A stretch of DNA of 64,000 nucleotides. It comes from Salinicola endophyticus (lineage in GTDB: Bacteria > Pseudomonadota > Gammaproteobacteria > Pseudomonadales > Halomonadaceae). The notes below the pieces were generated by a model. The model was not told where the DNA came from. It made no database searches and worked only from the letters and a program-made list of their open reading frames with translations. Below, piece by piece: positions 18,638 through 27,705 of this stretch. The DNA is taken from the NCBI RefSeq assembly GCF_040536835.1, contig NZ_CP159578.1, forward strand, positions 2,108,001 through 2,172,000. Direction: 5' to 3'. The position numbers were made by a program, and so were the translations under genes. Positions within the stretch are counted from its first letter, which is position 1. Each line of letters starts with the position of its first letter.

Positions 18638-18844
18638 AGGGTGTTTACAAAATGCCTGCGCTCGGCAATACGGCGTTAAAATCGGCTCACTGAACGAAGT
18701 TCAGAACGTCCGAAGGACGGCCCGAAGGGCGAGCGGAGCGAGTCAAATACTCATTTACTCCGTGTAAACTGGAGCGCCAGCCCGGTCCTTTTTCGACCGA
18801 TTTTGCCTTGTCTTGCCTTCGCTCGCCGAATTTGTAAACGCCCT
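18638..18844. mobile_element. MITE-like element of 207 bp at the yjjV stop codon
   Basis: Terminal inverted repeats AGGGTGTTTACAAA and AGGGCGTTTACAAA match at 13 of 14 positions, and weaker symmetry extends about 50 bp inward to AAAATCGG on both sides. The element is flanked by the 5-bp direct repeat CTGAG (18633-18637 and 18845-18849), a probable target-site duplication. It contains no credible gene. It lies between the convergent yjjV and ygfZ genes. A parent transposon family is not identified. Confidence 0.72.
18690..18730. repeat. Three consecutive GAA-triloop mini-hairpins inside the MITE
   Basis: Three back-to-back palindromes share a GAA loop: CTGAAC-GAA-GTTCAG (18690-18704), CGTCC-GAA-GGACG (18707-18719) and GCCC-GAA-GGGC (18720-18730). 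Stem length decreases 6, 5, 4 bp. This is the central part of the MITE and may fold in RNA or single-stranded DNA. Confidence 0.65.
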
Positions 18845-18897
18845 CTGAGTCCGCGTCGCCGAGCCCACGAGATCATGATCCGCGGCGTTGGCCGCTG

Positions 18898-19941
18898 TCA
18901 CGCCTGGGCGGGCTCGCTGGCGGCGGCCAGGGTCTCCGGGTCGAGGCGTTCGAGGGGGTAGGGCAGCGGCGCGCGTGTCAGCTCGCGGCCCTCGACCTGG
19001 AGCGGCTCGTCGTCTGCCACCGCGGTACTGATCACGATCAGCAGTTGGCAGCCAGTGCCACTCGGGTCGGTCTCTGCCTGGCACACCTCGCCGACACGCT
19101 TCTCCTGGGCATCGCGAATCTCGCTGCCGAGTACCGGCGGCGTGTCGCCAGCAAGCCGTGCCACTCCCAGACGGCGCTTCACCTGGCCGCGGAAGTGCGC
19201 GCGGGCCACCACCTCCTGCCCGGTATAGCAGCCCTTGCGGAAACTGATGCCGCCCAGCGCCTCCCAGTTGATCATCTGCGGCAGATAGCTGTCGCTGTGC
19301 GCTTGGGTTAGCCAGGCCAGGCCGGCGGCGATATCGGCGCGCAGCCAGAGGTCGGTACCGTTCAGCGCCAGCTCGGCGGTCAGCGCCGCCCATTGTGTCT
19401 CGGCCTGATCCGCGGGCAGCGCCACTAACCAGCGCGGCTGGGGCCCGGGATGGCGCACCACCACGCTGGCGTTGTCATGTGCCATGTGCCAGGCGGTGGA
19501 GGGCCAGGTGGCGGCAATTGACGTGTCGCCGACCACGCCCAGCAACACGAGATCGTCGCGGGCGGCCAGGGTCATCTTGTAGAAAGGGGCGTACTTGTCG
19601 AGCTGCTGCTTGAGCGGCGCGACCAACGAGGCGTGCAGCACCAGCCAGTAGTGCTCGGGTGCCACCTTCAGCAGCTCGGCATTGGCCAGCACACGGCCCT
19701 TGGGGGTGCAGAACACCGTCAACGGCGCCAGGGTGCCATTGGCATGCTCGACGTTGGCGCTGGTCTGCCCCTGCAGAAAGCGCGCTGCATCGGCGCCGCG
19801 ACACTCGAGCACCGCCAGATGGGTCAGCGGCACCAGCGCCGAAGCGTCATCCGCTTGATGTGCGTCGTCGGGGAACTGCCAATGCAGCGCGTCGCGTGGC
19901 TGGCCGCCCTGGGCTTCGAGATGCGCCGTCCAGTCGTGCAT
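18898..19941 (-). CDS. ygfZ: tRNA-modifying / Fe-S assembly folate-binding protein YgfZ
   Basis: Folate-binding protein of the GcvT-like YgfZ family, needed for activity of some Fe-S enzymes such as MiaB. The diagnostic motif appears as KGCYTGQEVVARAHFRG at about residues 235-250 with the conserved cysteine. The 347-residue length is close to E. coli YgfZ (326) with a modest excess. The ATG at 19941 has GGAG 7 nt upstream. It is convergent with yjjV and divergent from the small HMA-like gene at 20135. Confidence 0.93.
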   Translation of the reverse strand: MHDWTAHLEAQGGQPRDALHWQFPDDAHQADDASALVPLTHLAVLECRGADAARFLQGQTSANVEHANGTLAPLTVFCTPKGRVLANAELLKVAPEHYWLVLHASLVAPLKQQLDKYAPFYKMTLAARDDLVLLGVVGDTSIAATWPSTAWHMAHDNASVVVRHPGPQPRWLVALPADQAETQWAALTAELALNGTDLWLRADIAAGLAWLTQAHSDSYLPQMINWEALGGISFRKGCYTGQEVVARAHFRGQVKRRLGVARLAGDTPPVLGSEIRDAQEKRVGEVCQAETDPSGTGCQLLIVISTAVADDEPLQVEGRELTRAPLPYPLERLDPETLAAASEPAQA

Positions 19942-20134
19942 CGGGTCACTCCGGTGGTGATGGTGAGTGGGGGTCGCGGACCACGATCACCAGAGGCGAT
20001 CGGGAGGGGCGCTCATGACGCCCGGCATTGGCCACAACATGGCGGCGACAATGCCACATTGCAACGCTGGCAAGGCGCTGAAGTGCTATTCTCATCGACG
20101 GTTTCGAATTCATTCTGCGGTTAGCGAGTCCTCC

Positions 20135-20332
20135 ATGTCCCGAATCAATCTGGCCCTCGAAGGCGTCACCACGCCCGAGGATCTCAATCGTGTCACCACG
20201 GCGCTGATGATGGTCGACGGCGTTGAGAGCGTCGATATCGGCCGCGACTGGGCCGAAGTCGAAGGCAGTGCAACTCGCGGTGCGCTGATCAAAGCCGTCA
20301 GTGAGCTGAAACAGGGCTACGTCGCCCGCTAA
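20135..20332 (+). CDS. Small HMA-like fold protein without the metal-binding CxxC
   Basis: A 65-residue protein (starts MSRINLALEGVTTPEDLNRV) whose alternating pattern resembles the beta-alpha-beta-beta-alpha-beta fold of heavy-metal-associated domains: VTTALMMVDGVESVDIGRDWAEVEG and later LIKAVSELKQGY. It has no cysteine, so classical copper/zinc binding is excluded. The chosen ATG at 20135 begins the folded part; an upstream in-frame extension has low-complexity character and no ribosome-binding site. It lies 66 bp upstream of uvrB on the same strand. Function unknown. Confidence 0.7.
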   Translation: MSRINLALEGVTTPEDLNRVTTALMMVDGVESVDIGRDWAEVEGSATRGALIKAVSELKQGYVAR

Positions 20333-20398
20333 GACCTCATCATCGCGATCGCGGGCGCCGCCCTTGAAGCGACCGGCTCTGGACCCTACCTAACGATC

Positions 20399-22429
20399 AT
20401 GAACAAACCCTTCAAGATTCACTCCAAGTACCGCCCCGCGGGTGACCAGCCGGCCGCCATCGAGGGGCTGGTACGCGGGCTCGGGGCGGGGCTGTCGCAC
20501 CAGACGCTGCTCGGGGTCACCGGGTCGGGCAAGACCTTCACCATGGCCAACGTGGTCGAGACGCTGCAGCGCCCGACCATCGTGCTGGCGCCCAACAAGA
20601 CCCTGGCGGCGCAGCTCTACGGCGAGTTCAAGAGCTTCTTCCCCGACAATGCGATCGAGTACTTCGTTTCCTACTACGATTACTACCAGCCGGAAGCCTA
20701 TGTGCCGTCGTCGGACACCTTCATCGAGAAGGATGCCTCGATCAACGACCATATCGAGCAGATGCGGCTATCGGCGACCAAGGCGCTGCTCGAGCGCCGC
20801 GACGCGCTGATCGTGGTCTCGGTCTCGGCGATCTACGGTCTGGGCGATCCCGAGCAGTACATGAAGATGCGGCTGCACTTCAACCGCGGCGAGCAGATCG
20901 ACCAGCGCCAGTTCCTGCGCCGTCTCGCCGAGCTGCAGTACACGCGCAATGACGCCGACTTTCGCCGTGGTACCTACCGCGTGCGCGGCGATGTGATCGA
21001 TATCTTCCCGGCGGACGCCGAGGACGAGGGCGTGCGGGTGGAGCTGTTCGACGACGAGATCGACTCGATCCGGCTGTTCGACCCGCTCACCGGCGAAGTG
21101 CGCGGTCAGGTGCCGCGCATGACCATCTACCCCAAGACCCACTATGTGACCCCGCGAGACACCATTCTCTCGGCGATCGATGCGATCAAGCAGGAGCTGG
21201 CCGAGCGGCTCGACTATCTGCGCAAGCACGAGCGGCTGGTCGAGGCGCAGCGGCTCGAGCAGCGTACCCTCTATGATATCGAGATGATGCTCGAACTGGG
21301 CTACTGCAACGGTATCGAGAACTACTCGCGCTACCTCTCGGGTCGCGAGCCGGGGCAGGCGCCGCCGACCTTCTTCGACTATCTGCCCGACGATGCGCTG
21401 CTGTTCATCGACGAATCCCACGTCAGCGTGCCCCAGGTGGGCGGCATGTACAAAGGCGACCGTTCGCGCAAGGAGACCCTGGTGGAGTACGGTTTCCGCC
21501 TGCCCTCGGCGCTCGACAACCGTCCGATGCAGTTCGAGGAGTGGGAGAACATCCTGCCGCAGACGGTGTTCGTCTCGGCCACGCCCGGCCCCTACGAGCA
21601 GGCTCACGCCGGGCAGGTGGTGGAGCAGGTGGTACGCCCCACCGGGCTGGTCGACCCGGAAATCGAAGTGCGCCCGGCGTCGACCCAGGTCGACGATCTG
21701 CTCTCCGAGATCCGCCTGCGCCTCGAGGTCGAGGAGCGGGTGCTGGTGACCACCCTGACCAAGCGCATGGCCGAGGATCTCACCGAGTACCTCGACGAGC
21801 ACGATGTGCGCGTGCGCTATCTGCACTCGGATATCGATACGGTAGAGCGGGTCGAGATCATCCGCGATCTGCGCCTGGGCAAGTTCGATGTGCTGGTGGG
21901 GATCAACCTGCTGCGTGAGGGCCTGGATATCCCCGAGGTGTCGCTGGTGGCGATCCTGGACGCCGACAAGGAGGGCTTCCTGCGCGCCGAGCGCTCGCTG
22001 ATCCAGACCATCGGCCGCGCTGCGCGTAACGCCAACGGCAAGGCGATCCTCTATGGCGACCGAGTCACTGACTCGATGCGCCGGGCGATCGACGAGACCG
22101 AGCGTCGTCGCGCCAAGCAGGTGGCGCACAACGAAGCGCACGGCATCGTTCCGCGTACGGTGACCAAGTCGGTCGCCGATATCATGGAAGGGGCCCAGGC
22201 ACCGGGACGCAAGGGTGGCCGCAAGCGCGCCGAGCAGCGCGTCGCCGAAGCGCCTGGCAGCTATACCCGCGACGAGCTGAACGCAATGGGCGCGCCGCAG
22301 TTGACCAAGGAGATCGGCAAGCTCGAGGATCGTATGTTCGAGGCGGCGCAGAACCTCGAGTTCGAGCAGGCCGCCAAGCTGCGCGATCAGTTGCAGACGC
22401 TCAAGGCGCGTCTGCTCGAGCTGGGTTGA
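20399..22429 (+). CDS. uvrB: UvrABC system protein B
   Basis: Helicase-like damage-verification subunit of nucleotide excision repair. The 676-residue protein has Walker A GVTGSGKT at 39-46, the damage-probing beta-hairpin [12 protein letters not shown] at about 92-103, the DEAD-like [11 protein letters not shown], motif VI region [11 protein letters not shown], and a C-terminal UVR motif ([23 protein letters not shown] region) that contacts UvrC. The start ATG at 20399 gives a standard N-terminus, though its ribosome-binding site is weak. nei follows 16 bp downstream, so two DNA repair genes appear co-transcribed. Confidence 0.97.
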   Translation: MNKPFKIHSKYRPAGDQPAAIEGLVRGLGAGLSHQTLLGVTGSGKTFTMANVVETLQRPTIVLAPNKTLAAQLYGEFKSFFPDNAIEYFVSYYDYYQPEAYVPSSDTFIEKDASINDHIEQMRLSATKALLERRDALIVVSVSAIYGLGDPEQYMKMRLHFNRGEQIDQRQFLRRLAELQYTRNDADFRRGTYRVRGDVIDIFPADAEDEGVRVELFDDEIDSIRLFDPLTGEVRGQVPRMTIYPKTHYVTPRDTILSAIDAIKQELAERLDYLRKHERLVEAQRLEQRTLYDIEMMLELGYCNGIENYSRYLSGREPGQAPPTFFDYLPDDALLFIDESHVSVPQVGGMYKGDRSRKETLVEYGFRLPSALDNRPMQFEEWENILPQTVFVSATPGPYEQAHAGQVVEQVVRPTGLVDPEIEVRPASTQVDDLLSEIRLRLEVEERVLVTTLTKRMAEDLTEYLDEHDVRVRYLHSDIDTVERVEIIRDLRLGKFDVLVGINLLREGLDIPEVSLVAILDADKEGFLRAERSLIQTIGRAARNANGKAILYGDRVTDSMRRAIDETERRRAKQVAHNEAHGIVPRTVTKSVADIMEGAQAPGRKGGRKRAEQRVAEAPGSYTRDELNAMGAPQLTKEIGKLEDRMFEAAQNLEFEQAAKLRDQLQTLKARLLELG

Positions 22430-22445
22430 GAGGCGAGGGGAGCGC

Positions 22446-23279
22446 ATGCCCGAGGGGCCCGAGATTCGGCGCGTCGCCGACCGCCTAGGCAAGCTGCTGA
22501 TCGACGCGTCGCTGTGCGAGGTGTGGTTCGCTTACGCCGACCTCGCACGGCAGGCACCAGCGCTAGCCGAAAGCCGCGTGGTGGCGGTGGATAGCTGGGG
22601 CAAGGCGCTGCTGATCACCTTCGCCAATGATCAGGTGCTCTACTCTCACAACCAGCTCTATGGGGTGTGGAAGGTGCATCGGCGCGAGCGCGAGCCGGCC
22701 ACGGGGCGTGTGCTGCGGGCGCGATTGGTCACGCCGACCCATGTCGCCAGCCTCTACAGCGCTTCGGACATCTCGCTGTGGACCCGCGATACCCTCGACC
22801 AGCAGCCGTTTCTGGCGCGCCTGGGGCCGGATCTGCTCACCCATGACGTCAGCCCGGAGCAGATCGTCGAACGTCTGATGCTGCCAGCGTTTCGCCGCCG
22901 CGGGCTGTGTGGGCTGCTGCTGGACCAGGGCTTCTACGCCGGTATCGGCAACTATCTGCGCTCAGAAATCCTGTTTTATGCCGGGCTGCCGCCCAAGATC
23001 AGCGCCGAGCGGCTGTCGCCGCGCAAGCGCCGGCGTCTCGCCGAGGTGATGCTGCATACCGTCGCCCAAGCGTATCACGAGGCCGGGGTGACCAACCGGC
23101 CGACCTGGCGCCGACGTCTGCAGCGCCAGGGGCTCAAGAGGGCGCGCTGGCGGCATGCGGTGTTCAACCGCGCCGGCCTGCCGTGCCACGCCTGTGGCAG
23201 TGAGATCGTCAAACTCATGGTCGCCTCCCGGCGGCTCTACCGCTGCCCGCACTGCCAGCCCGATTCGCCTGCTGCCTGA
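22446..23279 (+). CDS. nei: Endonuclease VIII
   Basis: Bifunctional DNA glycosylase/AP lyase for oxidised pyrimidines. The 277-residue protein begins MPEGPEIRRVAD, exposing catalytic Pro2 and Glu3 after methionine removal, and has Lys53 in SWGKALL as in E. coli Nei. YSHNQLYGVWKV and the C-terminal zinc finger CHACG...YRCPHCQ are intact, with the finger arginine in VASRRLYR. The start ATG at 22446 follows GAGGGGAGCGC. It is 16 bp after uvrB. Confidence 0.95.
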   Translation: MPEGPEIRRVADRLGKLLIDASLCEVWFAYADLARQAPALAESRVVAVDSWGKALLITFANDQVLYSHNQLYGVWKVHRREREPATGRVLRARLVTPTHVASLYSASDISLWTRDTLDQQPFLARLGPDLLTHDVSPEQIVERLMLPAFRRRGLCGLLLDQGFYAGIGNYLRSEILFYAGLPPKISAERLSPRKRRRLAEVMLHTVAQAYHEAGVTNRPTWRRRLQRQGLKRARWRHAVFNRAGLPCHACGSEIVKLMVASRRLYRCPHCQPDSPAA

Positions 23280-23326
23280 TCTCCCCTCGGCTTGTCTGAT
23301 CGAGAGAAGGCCTGTGAATGTCCAGG

Positions 23327-23351
23327 TTTATACCGTTATCTTGTACTGTCA
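23327..23351. repeat. 25-bp dispersed repeat, copy B
   Basis: Matches copy A at 5896-5920 at 23 of 25 positions in the same orientation; the two mismatches are adjacent. It lies 48 bp after the nei stop and 115 bp before the fumarase start, so here it could act on fumarase expression. On the minus strand it contains TTGACA-like and TATAAA-like hexamers but their spacing (14 bp) is too short for a standard promoter. Confidence 0.55.
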
Positions 23352-23465
23352 AAAAAACGATCCACCTGCCGATTGTCATCAATTGCGGTAAGATGCCGGC
23401 CACCCGAATACCCGCTACCCGCGCTGAACAGTGGGAGCAGTCACCGTGATAGCAGGAGTGCCGTG

Positions 23466-24971
23466 ATGACCGTGATCCGTCAGGAGGATCTCATCCAGAG
23501 CGTGGCCGATGCGCTGCAGTACATCTCTTACTACCATCCCAAGGATTTCATCGATGCCATGCACGCAGCCTACCAGCGGGAAGAGAACCCCGCGGCGCGC
23601 GATGCCATCGCCCAGATCCTGATCAACTCGCGGATGTGCGCTACCGGCCACCGTCCGATCTGCCAGGACACCGGCATCGTCACCGTCTTCGTCCACGTCG
23701 GCATGAACGTGCGCTGGGAGTGCGAGCTGAGCCTGGATGAGATGATCAACGAAGGCGTGCGGCGCGCCTATACGCTGCCGGACAACGTCCTGCGCGCCTC
23801 GGTGCTGGCGGACCCGGACGGCAAGCGCAAGAATACCGGCGACAACACCCCGGCGGTGATCCACCACAAGCTGGTGCCGGGCGATCGCGTCGAGGTGCAT
23901 GTGGCGGCCAAGGGCGGCGGCAGCGAGGCCAAGTCCAAGTTCGCCATGCTCAACCCGTCGGACAGCGTGGTCGACTGGGTGCTCGAGCAGCTACCCAGGA
24001 TGGGCGCCGGCTGGTGCCCGCCGGGCATGCTGGGCATCGGCATCGGCGGCACCGCGGAGAAGGCGATGGAGCTGGCCAAGGAGGCACTGCTCGACCCCAT
24101 CGACATCCAGGCGCTGCAGGCGCGTGGTGCCAGCAACCGTGCCGAGGAGTTGCGTCTGGAGCTGTTCGACAAGGTCAATCAGAGCGGCATCGGCGCCCAA
24201 GGGCTGGGCGGTTTGACCACGGTGCTCGACATCAAGGTCAAGGATTACCCGACGCATGCCGCCAACAAGCCGGTGGCGATCATCCCCAACTGCGCCGCCA
24301 CGCGCCACGTGCACTTCACGCTGGATGGCAGCGGGGCGGCCGCACTGCCGGCACCCAAGCTCGACGACTGGCCCGAGATCACCTGGGAAGTGGGTGAGGG
24401 CGTGCGCCGGGTCGATCTGGATACGCTGACCCCGGAGATGGTGCGCGAGTGGCAGCCGGGCGATACCGTGCTGCTCTCGGGCAAGCTGTTGACCGGGCGC
24501 GATGCGGCCCACAAGCGCATGATCGACATGCTGGCCAAGGGCGAGTCGCTGCCGGTGGATCTGAATAACCGCTTCATCTACTACGTCGGCCCGGTCGACC
24601 CGGTCGGTGACGAGGTGGTCGGTCCGGCGGGCCCCACCACGGCGACGCGGATGGACAAGTTCACCCGCACCCTGCTCGAGCAGACCGGTCTGCTGGGCAT
24701 GGTCGGCAAGGCCGAGCGTGGCCCGCTGGCGATCGAGGCGATCCGCGACAATCAGGCGGTCTACCTGATGGCCGTCGGCGGTGCCGCCTATCTGGTCGCC
24801 CAGGCGATCAAGAAGGCCGAGGTGATCGCGTTCGAGGATCTGGGTATGGAAGCGATCTACGAGTTCGAAGTCGAGGACATGCCGGTCACCGTGGCGGTCG
24901 ATCATCTCGGCACCTCGGTGCATCAGACCGGCCCGGCCAAGTGGAAGGAGATCCTTGCCGCGCGAGTTTGA
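23466..24971 (+). CDS. Class I fumarate hydratase, [4Fe-4S]
   Basis: Iron-sulfur fumarase converting fumarate and L-malate in the TCA cycle. The 501-residue single chain joins the alpha-type and beta-type domains. Cluster cysteines are visible at Cys66 (ICQDTG), Cys184 (GWCPPGMLG) and Cys276 (NCAATRH). The catalytic region GKLLTGRDAAHKRM and YVGPVDP are intact. The ATG at 23466 has AGGAG 7 nt before it. This oxygen-sensitive type is often accompanied elsewhere by a stable class II enzyme. A strong terminator follows. Confidence 0.95.
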   Translation: MTVIRQEDLIQSVADALQYISYYHPKDFIDAMHAAYQREENPAARDAIAQILINSRMCATGHRPICQDTGIVTVFVHVGMNVRWECELSLDEMINEGVRRAYTLPDNVLRASVLADPDGKRKNTGDNTPAVIHHKLVPGDRVEVHVAAKGGGSEAKSKFAMLNPSDSVVDWVLEQLPRMGAGWCPPGMLGIGIGGTAEKAMELAKEALLDPIDIQALQARGASNRAEELRLELFDKVNQSGIGAQGLGGLTTVLDIKVKDYPTHAANKPVAIIPNCAATRHVHFTLDGSGAAALPAPKLDDWPEITWEVGEGVRRVDLDTLTPEMVREWQPGDTVLLSGKLLTGRDAAHKRMIDMLAKGESLPVDLNNRFIYYVGPVDPVGDEVVGPAGPTTATRMDKFTRTLLEQTGLLGMVGKAERGPLAIEAIRDNQAVYLMAVGGAAYLVAQAIKKAEVIAFEDLGMEAIYEFEVEDMPVTVAVDHLGTSVHQTGPAKWKEILAARV

Positions 24972-25019
24972 ACGCGCGGTAGCGCGGACGGGCGCCGCGA
25001 CGGCGCCTGTCCCGATGAC

Positions 25020-25050
25020 GAGAGGGCCATGGGGCTCTCTCTTTTTTTTT
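25020..25050 (+). terminator. Rho-independent terminator after fumarase
   Basis: A 9-bp stem (GAGAGGGCC with GGCTCTCTC, one G-T wobble) and 4-nt loop are followed by nine T residues. A further small hairpin (GGCGCCG-CGA-CGGCGCC, 24991-25007) precedes it. Confidence 0.9.
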
Positions 25051-25121
25051 GGGTATGATGGCCGGATCGATCAATTCGACAGGAGCCGGTGCATGGCGCA
25101 GGGCAGCGTGGAGTCTCGGCA

Positions 25122-26543
25122 ATGACATGGATCATCGGCACACTGCTGTTTCTGTGCCACGTGGTGGGCACCATCTCCGCTGTCTTCGCGCTGATGTCCA
25201 GCCGTACCTCCCAGGGTGCGGTGGCCTGGATCATCACGCTGGTGCTGTTTCCCTACTTCAGTGTCCCCATCTTCTGGATCTTCGGCCGGCCACGCTTCTA
25301 CGGCTACGTCTCGGCACGCGGCGAGCGCGATACCGTGCTGCGCCAGGTGCTCAAGCGCTACCGCCCGCAGATGGATGATTACGTCTCGCGCCCGGAGGCG
25401 GTGAGCGGGCGCATCCGCGCGGTGGAGCAGCTGGCGATGATGCCGATGACCCGCGGCAATCGGGTGGAGTTGCTGATCGACGGTGAGCGCACCTTCGACA
25501 GTCTTTTCGCCGGCATCGATCAGGCCGAAGAGTACATTCTGGTGCAGTTCTTCATCGTCCGCGCCGATGAGATCGGTCTTGCCTTCAAGCGCAAGCTGAT
25601 CCATCAGGCCGAGCACGGGCTCAACGTCTATTTCCTGTATGACGAGATCGGCAGCCGGGGTCTGCCCGGGGGCTATCTGCGTGACCTGGAGGAGGCCGGG
25701 GTGCGGGTGTCGGCGTTCAACTCGTCGCGAGGCTGGCGCCATCGCTTCCAGGTCAATTTCCGCAATCATCGCAAGATCGTGGTGGTCGACGGCCGCGCCG
25801 GCTGGACCGGCGGGCTCAATGTCGCCGACGAGTACCTGGGCCGGGTCGAGCGCTACGGTGCCTGGCGCGATACCCATGTCAAGCTGGAAGGGCCGAGCGT
25901 ACTGGCGCTGCAGGAGGCGTTTTGGGAAGACTGGTACTGGGCCACCGGCGATATTCTCGCCCTCGGCTGGCGTATCCATCATGTCGCGGATGCGTCCCAG
26001 CATGTGGCGATCGTGCCCTCCGGCCCCGCTGACGGTCGCGAGACCGCGAGCCTGCTGGTTCAGCACGCCATTCACGGCGCCCGCCATCGGCTGTGGGTGA
26101 CCAGTCCCTATTTCGTGCCAGATCACGGGGTCCAGGACGCGCTGATCCTGGCCGCGCTGCGTGGTGTCGACGTGCGCGTACTGATCCCCGAGCGGCCGGA
26201 TCATCTGCTGGTGTTCCTGTCGGCGTTCGCCTTCCTGCCCGAAATGATCCGTAACGGCGTCAAGATCTATCGCTATCAGCCGGGTTTTCTGCATCAGAAG
26301 ACGCTGCTGGTCGATGATCACACCGCCATGGTCGGTACCGTGAACCTGGACAACCGCTCGTTCCGGCTCAACTTCGAGGTGACCGCCTACGTGCCCGACA
26401 AGACCTTCGCCGCCGAAGTGACAACCATGCTGGAGCACGATTTCGCGCATAGCCGCGAGGTGACCGAGCGCGAACTGGCAGCGCGACCGCTGTGGCGCAA
26501 GGTGGTGTCGCGGGCGACCTACCTGCTGTCGCCGGTCCAGTGA
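25122..26543 (+). CDS. cls: Cardiolipin synthase
   Basis: Phospholipase D-family synthase condensing two phosphatidylglycerols to cardiolipin. The 473-residue protein has two N-terminal membrane segments (about 2-24 and 34-54) and two HKD motifs: His216-Lys218-Asp223 (HRKIVVVDGRAGWTGGLN) and His391-Lys393-Asp398 (HQKTLLVDDHTAMVGTVN). The ATG at 25122 has GGAG 8 nt upstream; a GTG at 25089 is a possible longer start. It fits the ClsA type. It stands alone between the fumarase terminator and the LysR gene. Confidence 0.94.
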   Translation: MTWIIGTLLFLCHVVGTISAVFALMSSRTSQGAVAWIITLVLFPYFSVPIFWIFGRPRFYGYVSARGERDTVLRQVLKRYRPQMDDYVSRPEAVSGRIRAVEQLAMMPMTRGNRVELLIDGERTFDSLFAGIDQAEEYILVQFFIVRADEIGLAFKRKLIHQAEHGLNVYFLYDEIGSRGLPGGYLRDLEEAGVRVSAFNSSRGWRHRFQVNFRNHRKIVVVDGRAGWTGGLNVADEYLGRVERYGAWRDTHVKLEGPSVLALQEAFWEDWYWATGDILALGWRIHHVADASQHVAIVPSGPADGRETASLLVQHAIHGARHRLWVTSPYFVPDHGVQDALILAALRGVDVRVLIPERPDHLLVFLSAFAFLPEMIRNGVKIYRYQPGFLHQKTLLVDDHTAMVGTVNLDNRSFRLNFEVTAYVPDKTFAAEVTTMLEHDFAHSREVTERELAARPLWRKVVSRATYLLSPVQ

Positions 26544-26622
26544 AGGCCTTACCGGCTCTGATACCCAAGCGCAGCCGCGTCGGCCGGGGCCGGCGCGTAA
26601 AACCCATCGTCAAGGAGTCCCC

Positions 26623-27540
26623 TTGAACCTAGAGACCAAATGGCTGGAAGATTTCGTGGCGCTCGCCAATACGCGCAGCTTCTCCGCCTCGGCGCGCCAG
26701 CGCCACGTGACCCAGCCCGCTTTCAGCCGCCGTATCCGCTCGCTGGAGCAGGCCGTCGGCGCGACCCTGGTCGACCGCTCGACCACGCCGGTCAGCCTGA
26801 CCCCGGAAGGGCAGCTGTTCCTGGTGACGGCGCGCAACATGGTCGAGCAGCTCAACGATAGTCTGGCCCATCTGCGCGGCCTGGCGATGGACAACGAGGC
26901 GCTAGACATCGTTGCCGCCCACTCTCTGGCGCTGGCCTTTTACCCGCAATGGATCTCGCGTCTGCAGAAGGGAGTGGGCGAGCTGCCCACGCGGTTGGTG
27001 GCGATGAACGTGGGGGATGCCATCCATGTGCTGCGTGAGGGTAACTGCGATCTGATGCTGGCCTATCACGACCCCTACGCCACGATGCAATTGGATGCCG
27101 AGATCTTCCCCTCGTTTTCGATCGGGCAGGTCAAGATGCTGCCGGTGAGCGTGCCCAAGGCCAACGGTGAGGCCAAGTTCTCGTTCGACGACGAAGGATC
27201 GATCCCGTTTCTGGCCTATACCCAGGGCGCCTTCCTCGGTCGCAGCGTGCGCATGCTGCTGAAGAACGAGCCCGCCCGTATGCGCCTCAAGACGGTCTAC
27301 GAAACCGCGATGGCGGAGGGGTTGAAGGGCATGGCGCTGCAGGGGGTGGGGCTGGCCTGGATTCCCGATTTCTGCATTCGTGAGGAGCTGGCCAACGGCA
27401 AGCTGGTGCGCGCTGCCGGTGAGAGCTGGGACATTCCGCTGGAGATCCGCCTCTACCGTTGCTCGCTGGTCCACAAGCCCGGCGTCGAGAAGCTGTGGAA
27501 ACGCATGATGAAGCTGCCGAGTGATTTCCTGCGCGCCTGA
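26623..27540 (+). CDS. LysR-type regulator similar to HypT (YjiE)
   Basis: LysR-type transcription factor of 305 residues: N-terminal winged HTH (FSASARQRHVTQPAFSRRIR) and a periplasmic-binding-like effector domain. The N-terminus ETKWLEDFVALANTRSFS and the AAHSLALAF, REGNCDLM and GLAWIPDF segments parallel E. coli HypT, which responds to hypochlorite through methionine oxidation. Orthology is an inference. The start is TTG at 26623, five bases after AGGAG. It lies 79 bp downstream of cls on the same strand; whether it controls neighbours is unknown. Confidence 0.88.
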   Translation: MNLETKWLEDFVALANTRSFSASARQRHVTQPAFSRRIRSLEQAVGATLVDRSTTPVSLTPEGQLFLVTARNMVEQLNDSLAHLRGLAMDNEALDIVAAHSLALAFYPQWISRLQKGVGELPTRLVAMNVGDAIHVLREGNCDLMLAYHDPYATMQLDAEIFPSFSIGQVKMLPVSVPKANGEAKFSFDDEGSIPFLAYTQGAFLGRSVRMLLKNEPARMRLKTVYETAMAEGLKGMALQGVGLAWIPDFCIREELANGKLVRAAGESWDIPLEIRLYRCSLVHKPGVEKLWKRMMKLPSDFLRA

Positions 27541-27705
27541 CCGGGGTCGGGAGGCACACCCGCGGCGCCCGGGGCTGCTAGACTGGCGAGACGAGCGTCG
27601 CGCGCTGTGCACAACGCCTGCGCCAGCACGAGCCGACAGCCGGGCAGGGCAGTGAGGCGACGCCGAGAAGCTCACGACGACGAGACGGGAAAGGATGCCG
27701 TAACG

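Noticed and set aside
20768..22492. A 574-codon open frame antisense to uvrB
   Set aside because: Same shadow effect; uvrB on the plus strand is intact with all motifs.
23327..23351. Minus-strand promoter inside the 25-bp repeat
   Set aside because: TTGACA-like and TATAAA-like hexamers are only 14 bp apart, and no minus-strand gene lies downstream (nei is on the plus strand).
25071..26450. A 459-codon open frame antisense to cls
   Set aside because: Overlaps a complete cardiolipin synthase and has no family features.
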